NCBI RefSeq assembly: GCF_029852145.1
Contig: NC_079970.1
Span: 1,302,001 to 1,366,000, forward strand
DNA length: 64,000 nucleotides
Reading direction: 5' to 3'
Origin: Microplitis mediator
Lineage: Eukaryota; Arthropoda; Insecta; Hymenoptera; Braconidae
The notes beneath the pieces were generated by a model, which did not search any database, was not told the origin of the DNA, and worked only from the letters and a program-made list of their open reading frames with translations. Positions 1 to 11,052 of the stretch are shown here, piece by piece (position 1 is the stretch's first letter; every line of letters starts with the position of its first letter). The translations under genes and the position numbers were made by a program.

Positions 1-1021
1 GGTTTTCAATCCAAAGACAGAAATATGTTGTCTGCTGACGACACCCATCAGCCAGGCTTCTGCGATCCAGCGCGCGGGACGTGCAGGCAGAACTGGGCCA
101 GGGAAATGCTACAGATTGTATACTGAAAAGGCTTTTGAAGAAGAAATGTGGTCTACAACTATTCCAGAAATAAAGAGGGTCAATTTCTCGTCAACTTTGC
201 TGCAGTTGCTGGCAATTGACGTCTTCCGTTTGTCGTCCAGTGGTTTTATGGATTTTCCGTCCCGAGATTTCATGCTGCTCGCGCTCAAGACACTGCACAG
301 TCTCAGAGCTGTTGATGAAAAAGGAATTACCAATATGGGGAAAATGATGGCATCGTTTCCTGTAGATCCCTGTCTTGCAAGAATGCTAATTATGAGCGTA
401 CTTTTCAAATGCTCTGAAGAAATACTGACAATAGTCAGTATTTTCTCTGTAATTGATCACTTTCAGCGTTTCTTTTACCACCTGCCAGGTGACAAAGAAA
501 AAGCGACTGATGTGAAAAGTAGGAGAGATAAATTTGTAAACTCCGATGGCGACCATCTGACTTTTTTGGCTGCATATAACTTGTGGAATGAAAGTGATGA
601 TGGTGATGACTGGTGCTCGGAGAACTATGTCAACCACAGCGTATTAGTGTCGGCTCAAAAAATTCGTAAGCATTTGGCCGAGCTGATGGAGAAACATCAT
701 TTTGAAGTCACATCAGCAAATAACAACATGGAACCAGTTAAACTGGCCATTTGCTCTGGACTGCTTCGCAACGTGGCAAGATTGCATGATCTCATCATCA
801 AGAGCTACTACCAAACTGTTGTCAGCAATCAGCTGGTACACATTCACCCGAGCAGTATTTTAGCAGACAAAAAAGAAAAGTACTTGGTTTATCACGAACT
901 ATCACAAATTCAAACCCAAAGAGTCTTCATGAAGTATGTGATGGCTATCAAGCCGCAGTGGGTCGCCGCGTTTGCTAATTATGATTTTTCTAAAATTGAC
1001 TGGCTCAATATTCCCATATAA
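1..1021 (+). CDS. DEAH-box RNA helicase, C-terminal part (partial at window edge)
   Basis: The frame is open from base 2 to the TAA at 1019-1021, giving about 339 residues. The first residues carry the end of the helicase core: a PISQAS stretch, the motif VI arginine-finger signature QRAGRAGR and then GPGKCYRLYTE, as in DEAH helicases of the Prp2/Prp22/DHX8 type. The HA2 (winged-helix/ratchet) region follows, then the OB-fold, with the family-typical FPVDP, KCSEEI and GDHL stretches. Such enzymes unwind RNA or remodel RNPs using ATP, often in splicing. The reading stays in one exon to the stop, and an AATAAA lies at about 1133. I cannot tell which paralogue it is because helicase motifs I to V lie outside the window, and the sequence is clearly diverged from canonical Prp22. 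Any ATG start inside the piece is irrelevant because the gene begins upstream. Confidence 0.9.
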   Translation, partial: VFNPKTEICCLLTTPISQASAIQRAGRAGRTGPGKCYRLYTEKAFEEEMWSTTIPEIKRVNFSSTLLQLLAIDVFRLSSSGFMDFPSRDFMLLALKTLHSLRAVDEKGITNMGKMMASFPVDPCLARMLIMSVLFKCSEEILTIVSIFSVIDHFQRFFYHLPGDKEKATDVKSRRDKFVNSDGDHLTFLAAYNLWNESDDGDDWCSENYVNHSVLVSAQKIRKHLAELMEKHHFEVTSANNNMEPVKLAICSGLLRNVARLHDLIIKSYYQTVVSNQLVHIHPSSILADKKEKYLVYHELSQIQTQRVFMKYVMAIKPQWVAAFANYDFSKIDWLNIPI

Positions 1022-1714
1022 ATTTATGTTTATTACTTATAATATTTATGTGCAAACGTTTTCAATATTTTATTTTCATCTTTTGCTAGATAAATTTCTT
1101 TGTAATGATTTATTACTAATCATTTTTCTATAAATAAAATTTAAATAAATATATATATTCTATTTTAATTATTGTGTTTATACTTTGAGTGAGTCTGGGA
1201 AATGTGAAAGTTACAATGAATGATTTTTTTTCGTTTCTTCAATTAAATCAATGAAATAAATTATTCGTATCATTAAAATTCTCGGATAGTAATAAAAAAA
1301 ATTTAGGCGGGAGTATTAGGTAAAATAAATGATTTAAATACAAGTCGACTTTCATATATTTTTACATTTATTCTTTCAGTTTAATGAAATATTACAAAGT
1401 TCATACTTTACATCGATTAAAGACTGAAATTAAAACTTTTTGAGCATATTAAATAGAAATTTAGATTATAAATTGGAGGTAAGTAAATCCAACTTTTTAT
1501 TGAAAGTTTTAACAAAAGTGGAAAAATGCAAACTCAAAAGTTAAGCCCAAAACAAAACAAATTTGTTTGGAAAGTATTAAATTTTATGAAGAAAAATCTT
1601 ACTGCGATGAATAAATGAATTGCTATCTAGTGATGCAAAGACAATCCACTCTGCAATAAACTTAATTCCTTGTATACCTAAAAAAAAAAAAAAAAAGTGA
1701 TTTAATTATTGAAA
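1022..1714. other. Helicase 3' UTR and left flank of the MATH-BTB tandem unit
   Basis: No gene is seen. AATAAA signals near 1133 fit the helicase 3' end. From about 1240 onward the sequence matches the downstream flanks of MATH-BTB copies 2 (about 4060-4500) and 3 (about 6900-7320). It is also the reverse complement of the downstream flank of copy 4 (about 34300-34690). TA at 1268-1269 is an empty insertion site for the MITE found at the equivalent position in the other units. Confidence 0.6.
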
Positions 1715-2755
1715 TTAAAAATTTCGAATATTTAAAAAAATATAAATTACAGTATTATTAAATAAAAAACAGTTCTTTTTTTTTTCAGCGTGTTTTTGTT
1801 GTAAACAATCGGTGGTCCAGAACAATTGTTCGGCACCACACTTAGCAGCCAACGATTTAATTTCTTCAGAATTTTCGAAGGTACAATAGTAGCTGGCGAG
1901 GGATTCTTCACACAGATTTTTCAGTCTTATTAATTCATATTTCGAAGCAGCTTCTAGCAAACCTACTGCATGATCATCCAAGTCCTCAACATTCCGAGTG
2001 TACATAAATTCTAAAACTCTTTTAAATATCTCTGGCTCTATGCCCGTAAGAGCTACTGGGTTATCATTGCCATCAGATATTTGTTGATGATAATCAACCA
2101 TTTCATATAATTTAGGACACCGTGCTCTCAATACTCTTTTATGGACTGGAAATGCAACACCCTGCACATAAATCATAACATCACGGTCATCTTGAACTTT
2201 ATATAACTCCGAGAAATCATCTGATAAACTGGGATCTGGATAATAAGTACTAATCATATTCTCGTCAGGAAATATAGGATCACCATCCAAGTAAGTTATG
2301 AGTTCGATGTACAGTGTCATGGTATCATTTGGAAGTAGTTTATCTATTGTGTTCGGTAACTCGGGGTAAGGTAAACAGCTGGTATGTACTGTAGGAAAAT
2401 AAGATTTCGGAGACTCATAAAATTTCCGGTTCTTTCGTCCAAGAAAAAACTTATTTTTGTCGGCATCGATCAGGTAAAAATTACAGGTGACATGATTCTT
2501 AGGTTCCAATTTTTTAATAGCGTCGAAATCTATCATGAATCCACCCTGCAGTTGGTCTTCACAAAAATTCAATGTGACGTACCAGTCAACGGCATGACCT
2601 TGAAATTCTGTAGAAAAATAGTGAGTCTCGTTAACAGGATAATTTGGAAACTGGTCCTCGTCCGGATTTACTTTTGCGAATATTTCACTCATATTTTCAA
2701 CTTTCCATGTATGATATTCTTTAAGAACGTTTTGTTCGATTTTTTTTAAAGGCAT
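1715..2755 (-). CDS. MATH-BTB (SPOP-like) protein, copy 1, altered C-terminus
   Basis: The ATG is at 2753-2755 (residues MPLKK...), chosen because all four copies share it; an upstream GTG in frame is not a credible start. Residues about 5-155 form a MATH (TRAF-like) domain that would bind substrate. Residues about 185-290 form a BTB/POZ domain with the SPOP-like VHKRVL...CPKLYEMV and EPEIFKRVLEFMYT segments. A 3-box/BACK-like tail follows. SPOP proteins are CUL3 ubiquitin-ligase adaptors and act as dimers, usually in the nucleus; that role is inferred by family. Unlike copies 2 to 4, the stretch of about 40 bp with the final 5' splice site is missing, so the frame runs through the former intron and ends in an AT-rich tail at 1715. 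The old acceptor (AG at about 1680) remains. The gene may be functional with a new tail or decaying. Confidence 0.8.
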   Translation of the reverse strand: MPLKKIEQNVLKEYHTWKVENMSEIFAKVNPDEDQFPNYPVNETHYFSTEFQGHAVDWYVTLNFCEDQLQGGFMIDFDAIKKLEPKNHVTCNFYLIDADKNKFFLGRKNRKFYESPKSYFPTVHTSCLPYPELPNTIDKLLPNDTMTLYIELITYLDGDPIFPDENMISTYYPDPSLSDDFSELYKVQDDRDVMIYVQGVAFPVHKRVLRARCPKLYEMVDYHQQISDGNDNPVALTGIEPEIFKRVLEFMYTRNVEDLDDHAVGLLEAASKYELIRLKNLCEESLASYYCTFENSEEIKSLAAKCGAEQLFWTTDCLQQKHAEKKKNCFLFNNTVIYIFLNIRNF

Positions 2756-2769
2756 TTTAAAACTCGACA

Positions 2770-2778
2770 CTTTTTATA
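2770..2778 (-). promoter_or_regulatory. TATA-like box of MATH-BTB copy 1
   Basis: The minus strand reads TATAAAAAG and the same word sits at the same place in all four copies. It ends only 14 bp before the ATG, so a classical start about 30 bp downstream would fall inside the reading frame. Its role is therefore uncertain. Confidence 0.35.
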
Positions 2779-3963
2779 CTAACACAATTTTTCCTTAATT
2801 TTTTTTTTCAAAGAAACACGAGGTCGAACGTCGAAGAAGAGCTAGATGATTAGATTTACTGTGTATCAACGATAAGATGGCAGTAACAAGAAGGACTGTG
2901 GGTGAGAAGCGGTTCAGTCGCCTCGGGGGTAGCAAGGTTACCTACTATCTTAACCTACAGTTTCCGTTCGACGGGTCAAAAAACAAATTCGGATTTTCGT
3001 CTCAAAGCTCAAGGAGCACACTTGCCTTTGTGACATCTATAAGATATCAGTTTTTAGGCTAATTTTGACTTATCGAAAAGGCAGCAATATGCTGACGAAT
3101 CGATCAGAAACTTATGTCACCGAAAAAATGTCTACTTAAAAGACTTAACACAAGTGACGACAAAAAGTAAATTACAAATAGTGATAAAATAAGTCATCTA
3201 AATGGTTTTTTAATTGAAACGAGACAGAAAAAACAACACAATTCTTCTCTGTCTTCGGAACAAACATTTGCATGTCGTATTTATACCAAAAAAGATGACT
3301 TTGAGACAAAAAAAAATTTGTCTTGTCCTTTTAAAAGACACCTTAAAGTTGTCTCTGTGCTACTTGGGAGTTCTCAATGAAGTTTTTGAGGATCAATTTA
3401 GAATTTTAAGATTGACAACAGTACAGAAAGTTTTCCTAGTTTAGTCCTCAGAGTAGTAGTTACGACTCATTTTACCACTTTGAGAACTAAATTGGAATAA
3501 CATAAGTCTGGATTAGAGTCTCAAAATACTCAAAACATACAGGAATAATTTTATCCGCATTTGAACCTCAAGTCTCATTCGACGTATTCTCTCCGCTCCC
3601 TTTTTCTACCTAAAATTTTTCAAAGTCCGAAACATAACTTTTCATTCGTTGAGGATTTTGAGGTCGTAGTTATAATTCAAAATCGATAAATTATTCGCAT
3701 TTAGACCTTATAGTTTTCATTGAGGATTTTGAGAACTAGAGTAGAGTTACTTTCTGGCCGGCAAATAAAACATCAAAGGAATTGAGGCTTTTAAGGACTA
3801 AACTATAATTTGTGTTTTGACTCAGGTATAATTCAGATATGACTGGCGGTTTTATAGTAAATTGAGTGTATCTTATACTGTTTAAAAAAAAGTATGGAAA
3901 AAAAATCTGTATCTCTAAGCTAGTGCTAGTATTCAATCAAAGTAATAAAATAAATTACTTGTA

Positions 3964-4085
3964 GGGTAAGAGCACCAGTACCCAGCCCCTAACCAGCAGT
4001 CAGCCGGTCATATACTTTAACATTGGCTCAAAATATATGTAGATATAATTTAACATCAAGTTGCTGGGTACTGGTGCTCTTACGC
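3964..4085. mobile_element. MITE, family C (TA-flanked), 122 bp
   Basis: Terminal inverted repeats of about 22 bp begin GGTAAGAGCACCAGTACCC. The element is flanked by TA at 3962-3963 and 4086-4087. The equivalent places at 1268-1269 and 34665-34666 carry a single TA without the element. The centre holds about 18 bp that are missing from the copy at 6799. Confidence 0.85.
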
Positions 4086-4439
4086 TATCATTAAAATTCC
4101 CAGATTATAATAAAAAAATTCAGACGGGATTATTAGGTAAAATAAATGATTTAAATACAAGTCGACTTTCATATATTTTTACATTTATTCTTCCAGTTTA
4201 ATGAAATTACAAAGTTCATACTTTACATCGATTAAAGACTGAAATGAAAACTTTTTGAACACATTAAATAGAAATTTAGATTATAAATCGGAAGTAAGTA
4301 AATCCAACTTTTGATTGAAAGTTTTAACAAAAGTGGAAAAATGCAAACTCAAAAGTTAATCACAAAAAAACAAATTTGTTTGGAAGGTATTAAATTTTAT
4401 GAAGAAAAATCTAACTGCGATGAATAAATGGATTTCTAT

Positions 4440-5593
4440 CTAGTGATTCAAAGACAATCCACTCTGCAATAAACTTAATTCCTTCGGTATGCCTAAAAAA
4501 AAAAAAAAAAAAATGATTTAATTATTGAAATTAAAAATTTCGAATATTTTAAAAAATATAAATTACAGTATTATTAAAGAAAAAAAAGTATACCATTTTC
4601 TGAATAACGTTGACGGGCCTTTTTTTCTTCAGCGTGTATTTGTTGTAAACCATCGGCGATCTGGAACAATAGTTTGGCACCACACTTAGCAGCCAACGAT
4701 TTAATTTCTTCAGAATTTTCGAAGGTACAATAGTAGCTGGCGAGGGATTCTTCACACAGATTTTTCAGTCTTATTAATTCATAGTTCGAAGCAGCTTCTA
4801 GCAAACCTACTGCATGATCATCCAAGTCCTCAACATTCCGAGTGTACATAAATTCTAAAACTCTTTTAAATATCTCTGGCTCTATGTCCGTAAGAGCTAC
4901 TTGGTTATCATTGCCATCAGACATTTGTTGATGATAATCAACCATTTCATATAATTTAGGACACTGTGCTTTCAATACTCGTTTATGGACTGGAAATGCA
5001 ACACCCTGCACATAAATCATAACATCACGGACATCTTGAACTTTATATAACTCCGAGAAATCACCTGATGAATTGGGATCATGATCATAGTTATTAATCA
5101 TATACTCGTCAGGAAATATAGGATCATCATTTAAGTAAGTTATGAGTTCGATGTACAGTGTCATGGTATCATTTGGAAGTAGTTTATCTATTGTGTTCAT
5201 TAAGTAAGGTAAACAGCATGTACTTACTCTAGGAAAATAAGAAACCGGAGAATTATCAAATTTCCGGTTCTTTCGTCCAAGATAATACTTATTTTTGTCG
5301 GCATCGATCAGGTAAAAATTACAGGTGACATGATTCTTAGGTTCCAATTTTTTAACAGCGTCGAAATCTATGAAGAATCCACACTGCAATTCATTACTAC
5401 AAAATTGCAATGTGACGCACCAGTCAACGACATGACCTTGAAATTCTGTAGAGAAGTAGTGAGTCTTCTGAACAGGATAATTTGGTAAATAGGTCTCGTC
5501 CGGATTTACTTTTGAGAATGCTTCACTCATATTTTCAACTTTCCATGTATGATATTCTTTAAGAACGTTTTGTTCGATTTTTTTCAAAGGCAT
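4440..5593 (-). CDS. MATH-BTB (SPOP-like) protein, copy 2
   Basis: Exon 1 runs 5593 to 4594 and exon 2 runs 4492 to 4440, separated by a 101-bp intron (4493-4593). The donor is G|GTATAC and the acceptor is preceded by a long T-tract. The phase-1 junction joins SENG to IPKEL and ends after a short tail, about 350 residues in all. Without splicing the frame stops a few codons into the intron. MATH is at residues about 5-155, BTB at about 185-290, and the 3-box-like tail follows. The family recruits substrates to CUL3 ligases. The gene is very close in sequence to copies 1 and 3 but differs at several MATH surface positions, for example in the 90-130 region, as expected where substrate binding changes. 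A TATA-like word lies 14 bp upstream of the ATG. Confidence 0.85.
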
Positions 5594-5607
5594 TTTAAAA
5601 CTCGACA

Positions 5608-5616
5608 CTTTTTATA
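5608..5616 (-). promoter_or_regulatory. TATA-like box of MATH-BTB copy 2
   Basis: TATAAAAAG on the minus strand, conserved in sequence and spacing with the other three copies and ending 14 bp before the ATG. Confidence 0.35.
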
Positions 5617-6798
5617 CTAACACAATTTTTCCTTAATTATTTTTTTCAAAGAAACACGAGGTCGAACGTCGAAGAAGAGCTAGATGATTAGTTTTACTGC
5701 ATATCAACGACAAGATGGCAGTAACAAGAAGGACTGTGGGTGAGAAGCGGTTCAGTCGCCTCGGGGGTAGCAAGGTTACCTACTATCTTAACCTACAGTT
5801 TCCGTTTGACGGGTCAAAAAACAAATTCGGATTTTCGCCTCAAAGCTCAAGGAGCACGCAGCCTTTGTGACATCTATAAGATATCAGTTTTTAGGCAACT
5901 TTTTGACATCAATAAGGCACCAATATGCTGACAAAACGATCAGAAATTTATGTCACCGAAAAAATGTCTACTTAAAAGACTTAACACAAGCGACGACAAG
6001 AAGTAAATTACAAATAGTGATAAAATAAGTCATTGTAAATGGTTTTTTAATTGAAACGGGACAGAAAAAACAACACAATTCTTCTCTGTTTTCGGAACAA
6101 ACATTTGCATGTCGTATTTATACCGAAAAAGATGACTTTGAGACAAAAAAAAATTTGTCTTGTCCTTTTAAAAGACATCTCAAAGTTGTCTCTGTGCTAC
6201 TTGGGAGTTCTCAATGAAGTTTTTGAGGATCAATTTAGAATTTTAAGATTGACAACAGTACAGAAAGTTTTCCTAGTTTAGACCTCAAAGTAGTAGTTAC
6301 GACCTATTTTACCACTTAGAGGACTAAATTGAAATAACATAGTCTGGATTAGAGTCTCAAAATACTCAAAACATACAGGAATAATTTTATCCGCATTTGA
6401 ACCTCAAGTCTCATTCGACGTATTCTCTCCGCTCCCTTTTTCTACCTAAAATTTTTCCAAGTCCGAAACATAACTTTTCATTCGTTGAGGATTTTGAGCT
6501 CTTACTTATAATTCAAAATCGATAAATTATTCGCATTAAGACCTTATAGTTTTCATTGAGGATTTTGAGAACTAGAGTAGAGTTACTTTCTGGCCGGCAA
6601 ATAAACCATCAAAGGAATTGAGGCTTTTAAGGACTAAACTAGAATTTGTGTTTTGACTCAGGTATAATTCAGACATTACTGGCGGTTTTATAGTAAATTG
6701 AGTGTATCTTATACTGTTTAAAAAAAAGTATGGAAAAAAATATGTATCTCTAAGCTAGTGCTAGTATTCAATCAAAGTAATAAAATAAATTACTTGTA

Positions 6799-6902
6799 GG
6801 GTAAGAGCACCAGTACCCAGCCGGTCATATACTTTAACATTGGTTCAAAATATATATAGATATAATTTAACATCAAGTTGCTGGGTACTGGTGCTCTTAC
6901 CC
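6799..6902. mobile_element. MITE, family C, 104 bp
   Basis: Same element and same TA target (6797-6798 and 6903-6904) as the copy at 3964. It was duplicated together with the tandem unit rather than inserted independently. It has lost about 18 bp near the left terminal repeat, and its ends form an almost perfect hairpin. Confidence 0.85.
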
Positions 6903-7277
6903 TATCATTAAAATTCCCAGATTATAATAAAAAAATTCAGACGGGATTATTAGGAAAAATAAATGATTTAAATACAAGTCGACTTTCATATATTCTTACA
7001 TTTATTCTTCCAGTTTAATGAAATATTACAAAGTTCATACTTTACATCGATTAAAGACTGAAATTAAAACTTTTTGAACACATTAAATAGAAATTTAGAT
7101 TATAAATTGGAAGTAAGTAGATCCAACTTTTTATTGAAAGTTTTAACAAAAGTGGAAAAATGCAAACTCAAAAGTTAATCACAAAAAAACAAATTTCTTT
7201 GGAAAGTATTAAATTTTATGAAGAAAAATCTTACTGCGATGAATAAATGGATCGCTATCTAGTGATGCAAAGACAAT

Positions 7278-8411
7278 CTAGTCTGATGAACTGTATTCCT
7301 CCGGTGTGCCTAAAAAAAAAAAAAAAAAGTGATTTAATTATTGAAATTAAAAATTTCGAATATTTTTAAAAAAATATAAATTACAGTATTATTAAAGAAA
7401 AAAAAGTATACCATTTTCTGAATAACATTCAAGGTCCTCTTCTTCATCCGCGTGTTCTTCTTCTGAAAAATCGGCTTTCTCGAGCAATAGTCTGGCACCA
7501 CACTTAGCAGCCAACGATTTAATTTCTGCAGCATTTTCGTCGGTATAATAGTAGCTGATGAGGGATTGTTCACACAGATTTTTCAGTCTTGTTAATTCAC
7601 ATTTCGAAGCAGCTTCTAGCAAACCTACTGCATGATCATCCAAGTCCTCAACATTCCGAGTGTACATAAATTCTAAAACTCTTTTAAATATCTCTGGCTC
7701 TATGCCCGTAAGAGCTACTTTGTTATCATTGCCATCAGATATTTGTTGATGATAATCAACCATTTCATATAATTTAGGACACCGTGCTCTCAATACTCTT
7801 TTATGGACTGGAAATGCAACACCCTGCACATAAATCATAACATCACGGTCATCTTGAACTTTATATAACTCCGAGAAATCATCTGATAAACTGGGATCTG
7901 GATGATAATAACCAGTCATTTCCTCGTCAGGAAATATAGGATCACCATCCAAGTAAGTTATGAGTTCGATGTATAGTGTCATGGTATCATTTGGAAGTAG
8001 TTTATCTATTGTGTTCGGTGAGCCAGATACGCAGCTTGAATGTACTCTAGGATAATAAAATTTCGGATAATCATAAAATTTCCGGTTCTTTCGTCCAAGA
8101 AAAAACTTATTTTTGGCGGCATCGACCAGGTAAAAATTACAGGTGACATGATTCTTAGGTTTAAATCCTTCAACAACGTCGAAATTTATCAGGAATCCAC
8201 CCTGCAATTGATCATTACAAAAGTTCAATGTGACGTACCAGTCAACGGCATGACCTTGAAATTCTGTGGAAAAGTAGTGAGTCTTCTGAACAGGAAAATT
8301 TGGAAAATGGCGCTCGTTCGGATTTACTTTTGCGAATATTTCACTCATATTTTCAAGTACCCATCTATGATATTCTTTATGAACGCTTTGTTCGATTTTT
8401 TTTAAAGGCAT
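7278..8411 (-). CDS. MATH-BTB (SPOP-like) protein, copy 3
   Basis: Exon 1 runs 8411 to 7412 and exon 2 runs 7309 to 7278, with a 102-bp intron (7310-7411). Donor, T-rich tract and phase are those of copy 2. The spliced tail after SENG is only about ten residues (TPEEYSSSD) and unlike that of copy 2. The protein is about 343 residues: MATH at about 5-155, BTB at about 185-290, 3-box-like tail. The N-terminal MATH part and the last 50 residues (acidic, rich in E and D) differ most from copies 1 and 2, while the BTB segment is nearly identical. It is probably a CUL3 adaptor. Its upstream flank leaves the tandem homology after about 50 bp, so this is the outer member of the array. Confidence 0.85.
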
Positions 8412-8425
8412 TTTAAAACTCGACA

Positions 8426-8434
8426 CTTTTTATA
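8426..8434 (-). promoter_or_regulatory. TATA-like box of MATH-BTB copy 3
   Basis: TATAAAAAG on the minus strand at the conserved place 14 bp before the ATG. Confidence 0.35.
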
Positions 8435-8756
8435 CTAATACAATTTTTCCTTAATTATTTTTTTTAAAGAAACGGGTGGTAGAAAAGCTAGATGTTCAGT
8501 TTTACTACGTACATTCGTTGTCATTAACGCCTGGCCCCTGCCTGGTTAAGGATCTATAGCCTGTGGGACCCAACATTTTCCTTTAAATTGGCTTCAGAAT
8601 ACGGCAGTAGCTCGAAGTCAACTTGTGGTCCAGGTGGCTTAGGGTTCAGCCGCCTCGGCCATAAAACTTCAATAACCCCTAGTAGATAACATCGAAATCT
8701 ACTTGGTAGCTCATACTAAAAACACCGCCAGAATTTTCTGAGCGTAAAACTTGAAC
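8435..8756. other. Intergenic region between MATH-BTB copy 3 and Dus3
   Basis: The first about 60 bp share the MATH-BTB upstream flank. The rest is more GC-rich than its surroundings and probably holds the divergent promoters and the Dus3 5' UTR. I see no clear TATA box for Dus3. Confidence 0.4.
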
Positions 8757-11052
8757 ATGGCGGCTTGCAGCAACACATCTCAGGAAAAGTGTATTCCAGA
8801 TTACACTGAAGATAAATATAAAGGCGTGTGCAAAATAAAACAGGAGTAAGTAGAAATTTAAGATAAATAAATAAAATTAATTGTAAAAACTCATCAACCC
8901 TCGGATTAAATTTATACCCGCTTGCTCTACTCCATAACCTCAATGATATTGTATTGATCATTTTTTTAAATTGTGTTTTTTAATTATAATTTAACCTGAC
9001 AGGTTTATCATTGAAGACCACGTGCGAGTATTGGCCGAGACCTGTCTGTCAGAAGAGGACAAACAAAAAATAAATCAGCTGAGCAGTAATGCCGATAATG
9101 ACACAAGTGTGCCGGCGAATCAGTGCGCCAAGGTGGGATCGGAGGATGACGAAATGATTAACGTGAGTGGGAAGAAAAAAATAATTGAAAATGACAGAGC
9201 GGATGAACCTGATGTCAAGCGAATCAAAATAGACGAGCGCCGGGAAAAATTGAAAGGACAGAACAAGGCGCGTCCACCCCCGTTCAAAACTGCGAGGGAA
9301 CGAAATCTGTGTCCTTGGATAGTAGACCAGGCTGTCGGTGAACCGGACAAAAAATGCCCGTCTCCGAAGTGCACGTTCATGCACGACCGCGAAGCTTATT
9401 TGAAAATCAAAGAGCCTGACATTGATGAATTCTGTTACTTGTTCAGTCTAATGGGCCGCTGTCCACGTGGTGCGGCTTGCAGATACGCCTCTCAGCACCT
9501 GACCAAAGAAGGTTACAATATCGTTGATAAAGAAAAGTCTGAGGCGTTTATGAAAAAACCCCCGGCGACGAAGAATAAAATTCTACCGGGATTGCAAGAA
9601 AAATTACGCAAGCGTAAGTATAATTTCAATGCGGCCGAAAAAATTGTCAAGGCCAATGACGGAAGTGGCCCTAAAAAATTATGCAATGGAGTCACACTAG
9701 CAGACAACAGCGGAAATGGAGATAAAGATGAAAATGCTGAAAAAAGGCTTGGTGCTGTTCCGGACCATGACTTGATCAAGCTACGGCCTTGCGAGAAGAA
9801 GAAAATCGAGTGGCGAGACAAGATTCTACTGAGTCCTCTTACTACTGTAGGAAATTTACCTTTCAGGAGAATTTGCAAAGAGTATGGAGCAGATATCACT
9901 TGTGGAGAAATGGCTTTGGCGCCAAAAATACTTAAAGGCGTCCACGAGGAATGGGCTTTGGTTAAAAGACACGAAACTGAAGACATCTTTGGGGTTCAGA
10001 TTTGCGGTAACAATCCCGGAGTGCTGACGCGATGCGCTCAGCTGCTGGGTCAAGAAGCTGAAATAGATTACGTTGATCTCAACTTGGGTTGTCCTATTGA
10101 TTTAATTTACAAACACGGAGGCGGTAGCGGAATGTTAAATCGTGCAAATGTACTCCAGAATGTCGTTAAATCTATCAGTCAAGTTCTTGACATTCCTATG
10201 ACAATTAAAACACGCATGGGTGTTTACATGGACAAGCCAATTGCTCACAATCTTATGCCGAAATTCCGAGACTGGGGAGCATCAATGGTCACTGTAAGTT
10301 TTTTTTTACTTGCTAATTTAATTAAATAATTAATTAATTAATTATTTCAGGTCCACGGAAGATCACGAGAGCAGAGGTACACCAAGTTAGCAGATTGGGA
10401 TTACATTGAAACGTGCGCTAAAAATGCTGACCCGATTCCTGTCTTCGGTAACGGAGATATTCTGAGTTACGACGATTATCAACGAGTGAGATCCACTTAC
10501 CCTACAGTACAGGGTATTACTATTGGACGCGGCGCTTTGATAAAGCCGTGGATATTTACTGAGATAAAAGAAAAAAAGATTTATGATATATCTAGTTCTG
10601 AGAGGCTGGACATATTGAAGAAATATGCTCACTATGGACTAGAACATTGGGGGTCTGATACCAGAGGTGTTGAGACCACGCGCAGATTTATGTTAGAGTG
10701 GATTTCATTTTTACACAGGTATTTTTTTTCTCATTAAAAATTTATAAGTTTACTTGAAGTTATATTAATAATATTAAATGTATATGATTGCAGGTATATA
10801 CCAGTAGGTATTTTAGAAAAACCACCGCAGAGGATAAATGAGCGGCCGCCTTATTACAAAGGCCGCGATGAACTTGAAACGATGATGGCCAGTTCTAATT
10901 GCGCTGATTGGATTAAATTAACGTAAGTAAAAAAAAAATCTATTTTAAATAATTTATTAAAAAAATTTTTATTTTCCAGGGAAATGTTTTTGGGAAAAAT
11001 ACCAGAGGGCTTTCACTTTCTGCCAAAGCACAAAGCCAGTTCATGGAAATAA
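8757..11052 (+). CDS. Dus3l: tRNA-dihydrouridine(47) synthase [NAD(P)+]-like (Dus3/DUS3L)
   Basis: Five exons join in phase: 8757-8845, 9003-10293, 10351-10718, 10794-10922 and 10980-11052 (1950 nt, 649 aa). Every junction has GT-AG borders. Residues about 130-190 carry two CCCH-like zinc-finger segments (C...KCPSPKCTFMH and CYLF...CPRGAACRYASQH). The flavin TIM barrel starts at about residue 300 (LSPLTTVGNLPFRR). NLGCPIDL contains the expected catalytic cysteine (about residue 392), followed by GGGSGML. The C-terminal part has the Dus3-typical PQRINERPPYYKGRDEL and FLPKHKA. The enzyme reduces uridine in the tRNA variable loop using FMN and NAD(P)H. The middle region is charged and linker-like. 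Length fits the eukaryotic family. It is tail-to-tail with the Trunk-like gene, with 185 bp between stop codons. Confidence 0.95.

Larger units (their letters stand above)
1240..8465. repeat. Tandem segmental duplication carrying three MATH-BTB genes
   Basis: Start codons of the three genes are 2838 bp and 2818 bp apart. The spacer between copies 1 and 2 (about 2780-4080) is nearly the same as that between 2 and 3 (about 5620-6900), so the repeat unit of about 2.8 kb includes the gene, its 5' flank and its 3' flank. The upstream flank of copy 3 leaves the homology at about 8465. The left junction is at about 1240. The spacers contain many short related AT-rich words but no frame conserved as protein. 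Confidence 0.85.

Noticed and set aside
2877..3062. 61-codon frame on the plus strand starting MAVTRRTVGEKRF, divergent from MATH-BTB copy 1
   Set aside because: The second unit has the same DNA at about 5715 but small indels change the frame after about 45 codons, so it is not kept as protein; it is tandem-unit spacer.
3214..3444. 76-codon frame also found at 6051-6281, with few differences
   Set aside because: Both are parts of the duplicated spacer and start without an ATG. Similarity comes from recent duplication and does not show selection on protein.
9049..9986. Long antisense frames opposite Dus3
   Set aside because: They are shadows of the coding exons on the other strand, without family likeness.
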